Assembly (NCBI GenBank): GCA_903873965.1
Contig: CAIQQO010000039.1
Location: forward strand, 1-50,561
Origin: an uncultured bacterium
GTDB lineage: Bacteria; Chloroflexota; Anaerolineae; J036; Brachytrichaceae
DNA length: 50,561 nucleotides
Direction: 5' to 3'
Positions 49,319 to 50,561 of this stretch are shown here, piece after piece. The translations under genes were made by a program, and so were the position numbers. The notes below the pieces were generated by a model, which ran no database searches, had not been told where the DNA came from, and saw nothing but the letters and a program-made list of their open reading frames with translations. Positions within the stretch are counted from its first letter, which is position 1; each line of letters opens with the position of its first letter.

Positions 49319-50561
49319 ATGGCGCTACAGGCAGGTGTCGCGAAAATAACCATCACACCACCGGTGGGTGTTGAACTGGCAGGCTGGGGATTTGGCCCAT
49401 CGGTCGGCGTTCTCAATGACCTTGAAGCTCAGGCACTGGTCGTCATGCCCGATCAAGGCGCGCCGGTTACGATCATCACCACCGATCTCATCGGCATCGC
49501 GGTTGAACTGACGCAAGCCGTGCGAGCACGCGTGGCGGCAGCCACAGGCATCCCGGCGAGCAATATCATGCTGTCCGCATCGCACACCCATTCCGGTCCG
49601 GCTGCTGCCTATTACCGCGGCTGGGGCGCCATCGATGCAGCATACATAGCGACACTGGAATCACATCTGGTGGGCCTGGTCACAATGGCGTATCGCAATC
49701 TCCGCCCGGCCGCTATGGGCAGCGGGCTCGGACACGTTGCCGGCGCAGGTGCGAATCGCCGTTCCACACCCGCTGCCCGCATCGACCCCGACGTGCCGGT
49801 GGTGCGCATCGATGACCTGAATGGTCGAACAATCGCAGTGCTGTGGAACTATGCCTGCCACCCTGTCAGCCTGCACAGCTACGCGAACCTCATCTCGCCG
49901 GATTATCCCGGCTATGCCCGTTCGGTGATTCGCAGCGTGCTTGGACCGGACGTGGTGGTTTTGTTCACACTCGGGGCAGCCGGCGATATCAATCCCTCCC
50001 ACTTTCGCTGGAAGCAGAATACACCGCGCCGTTCGTGGGAGATGGGCGCCATACTTGGCTGTGAAGTCGCCAAAACCGCGCTGACAGCAAGCTTCAACTC
50101 ACGCGAACAAGGGTGTGTGCGCGCAGCCTGCACCAGCATCGATCTCCCGCTGGCAGCATTGCCATCGATGGAGGATCTCGTCGCTCTTCGCGACAACGCC
50201 GCCGCGCTTGCTATCGAAGCGCGCGGGAATAATCGCCCATGGGATGAAATCGCGCCGGCCGAGATCGATCGCGACTGGGCAATTGAGGCATTGGAACTTG
50301 TCTCATCCGACCTGCGTGCCATCCCAACGCACCAGCGCTGTGAACTGCAAGCCATCCAACTAGGCCACGCCTTGCTGCTGGCCATGCCGCTTGAACTGTT
50401 CGTCGAAACCGGGCTTGCGATCAAGGCGCATGCACCCGGGCGACTAACCATCCTCACATCCAACAGCAATGGAACGCTGGGCTACCTGCCCACGCGTGAC
50501 GCTTACGATGTCGAGGATTACACCAATCCGCAGGGGCGCGCGCCCAAGGTCTATGGCCTGC
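49319..50561 (+). CDS. Neutral/alkaline ceramidase-like protein, N-terminal part
   Basis: The frame from ATG 49319 (GAGGTGATCC upstream) stays open for 414 codons to the window edge, so the gene is cut on the right. The start LQAGVAKITITPPVGVELAGWG and the following DLEAQALVVMPDQGAPVTIITTDLIG fit the N-terminal barrel of the neutral ceramidase superfamily. The putative metal residues follow: SASHTHSGPAAAYY (two His), WNYACHPVSLHSY and TLGAAGDINPS. Later SNSNGTLGYLPTRDAY matches the family's C-terminal part of that barrel. No signal peptide precedes it. True ceramidases are rare in bacteria without sphingolipids; many relatives act on other amides or have unknown roles, so the name is provisional. 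Confidence 0.82.
   Translation, partial: MALQAGVAKITITPPVGVELAGWGFGPSVGVLNDLEAQALVVMPDQGAPVTIITTDLIGIAVELTQAVRARVAAATGIPASNIMLSASHTHSGPAAAYYRGWGAIDAAYIATLESHLVGLVTMAYRNLRPAAMGSGLGHVAGAGANRRSTPAARIDPDVPVVRIDDLNGRTIAVLWNYACHPVSLHSYANLISPDYPGYARSVIRSVLGPDVVVLFTLGAAGDINPSHFRWKQNTPRRSWEMGAILGCEVAKTALTASFNSREQGCVRAACTSIDLPLAALPSMEDLVALRDNAAALAIEARGNNRPWDEIAPAEIDRDWAIEALELVSSDLRAIPTHQRCELQAIQLGHALLLAMPLELFVETGLAIKAHAPGRLTILTSNSNGTLGYLPTRDAYDVEDYTNPQGRAPKVYGL

Noticed and set aside
49612..50469. Leftward frames at the right edge
   Set aside because: They are antisense to the ceramidase-like gene, which is open on the + strand to the window edge and carries family motifs.

Overview
The window looks like a chromosomal segment of a bacterium, most likely of the phylum Chloroflexota (Anaerolineae-like). 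That placement is an inference from gene style: a DUF6391 protein, a four-helix 127-residue membrane protein, an eCIS-type DUF4157 effector and a decayed small-protein/nucleotidyltransferase pair, in a moderately GC-rich background. I ran no database search. No rRNA, tRNA or CRISPR array was recognised.

Region 1 (1 to about 6.44 kb) is the right-hand part of an integrated phage-like element. All genes are on the + strand and most are coupled by ATGA-type overlaps. They encode the end of a recombination/annealing-like protein, a replisome-organiser initiator, a G39P-type helicase loader, a zinc-ribbon miniprotein, a lone AP2-domain protein, several small and coiled-coil proteins, and a large serine recombinase with an added C-terminal excisionase-like helix-turn-helix. 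The initiator gene carries 11-bp-spaced palindromic repeats and a 58-nt purine tract, which suggests a replication origin inside the initiator gene, as in lambda O and SPP1 gene 38. Its frame changes at a GGAGA microsatellite.

Region 2 (6.4 to 20 kb) holds xpt and a glycosyltransferase, then a leftward group (MGMT, two GT4 glycosyltransferases, a YdfG-like SDR), then an orphan E1-alpha dehydrogenase gene. After it lies a roughly 280-bp spacer with eight DnaA-box-like 9-mers around an AT-rich stretch, a good chromosomal oriC candidate. A secreted HEXXH protein, an AspT/YidE-type transporter, a TPR protein, DUF6391, an SDR with an altered active site and a LeuC-type dehydratase follow.

Region 3 (20 to 34.8 kb) starts with a URO-D family protein and four tandem paralogous MFS transporters. 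Housekeeping genes come next: GT2, fabF-rnc, rplI, rodZ-like, rimO, a small membrane protein and xylB.

Region 4 (34.8 to 50.6 kb) is accessory and carbohydrate-related. It has two decayed genes of a nucleotidyltransferase/small-protein pair, rpe, a nitrilase, a GT39-type membrane protein, a secreted two-repeat protein, a GH5-like hydrolase, a fructosamine-kinase-like protein and a quinone oxidoreductase. Then come a DUF4157 effector with a PI3/4-kinase-like C-terminus, a small downstream partner, a GH4 enzyme, a GNAT and a ceramidase-like protein cut by the window edge.

At least three genes have TATAAT exactly 6 nt before the start codon, so leaderless transcription is probably common here.
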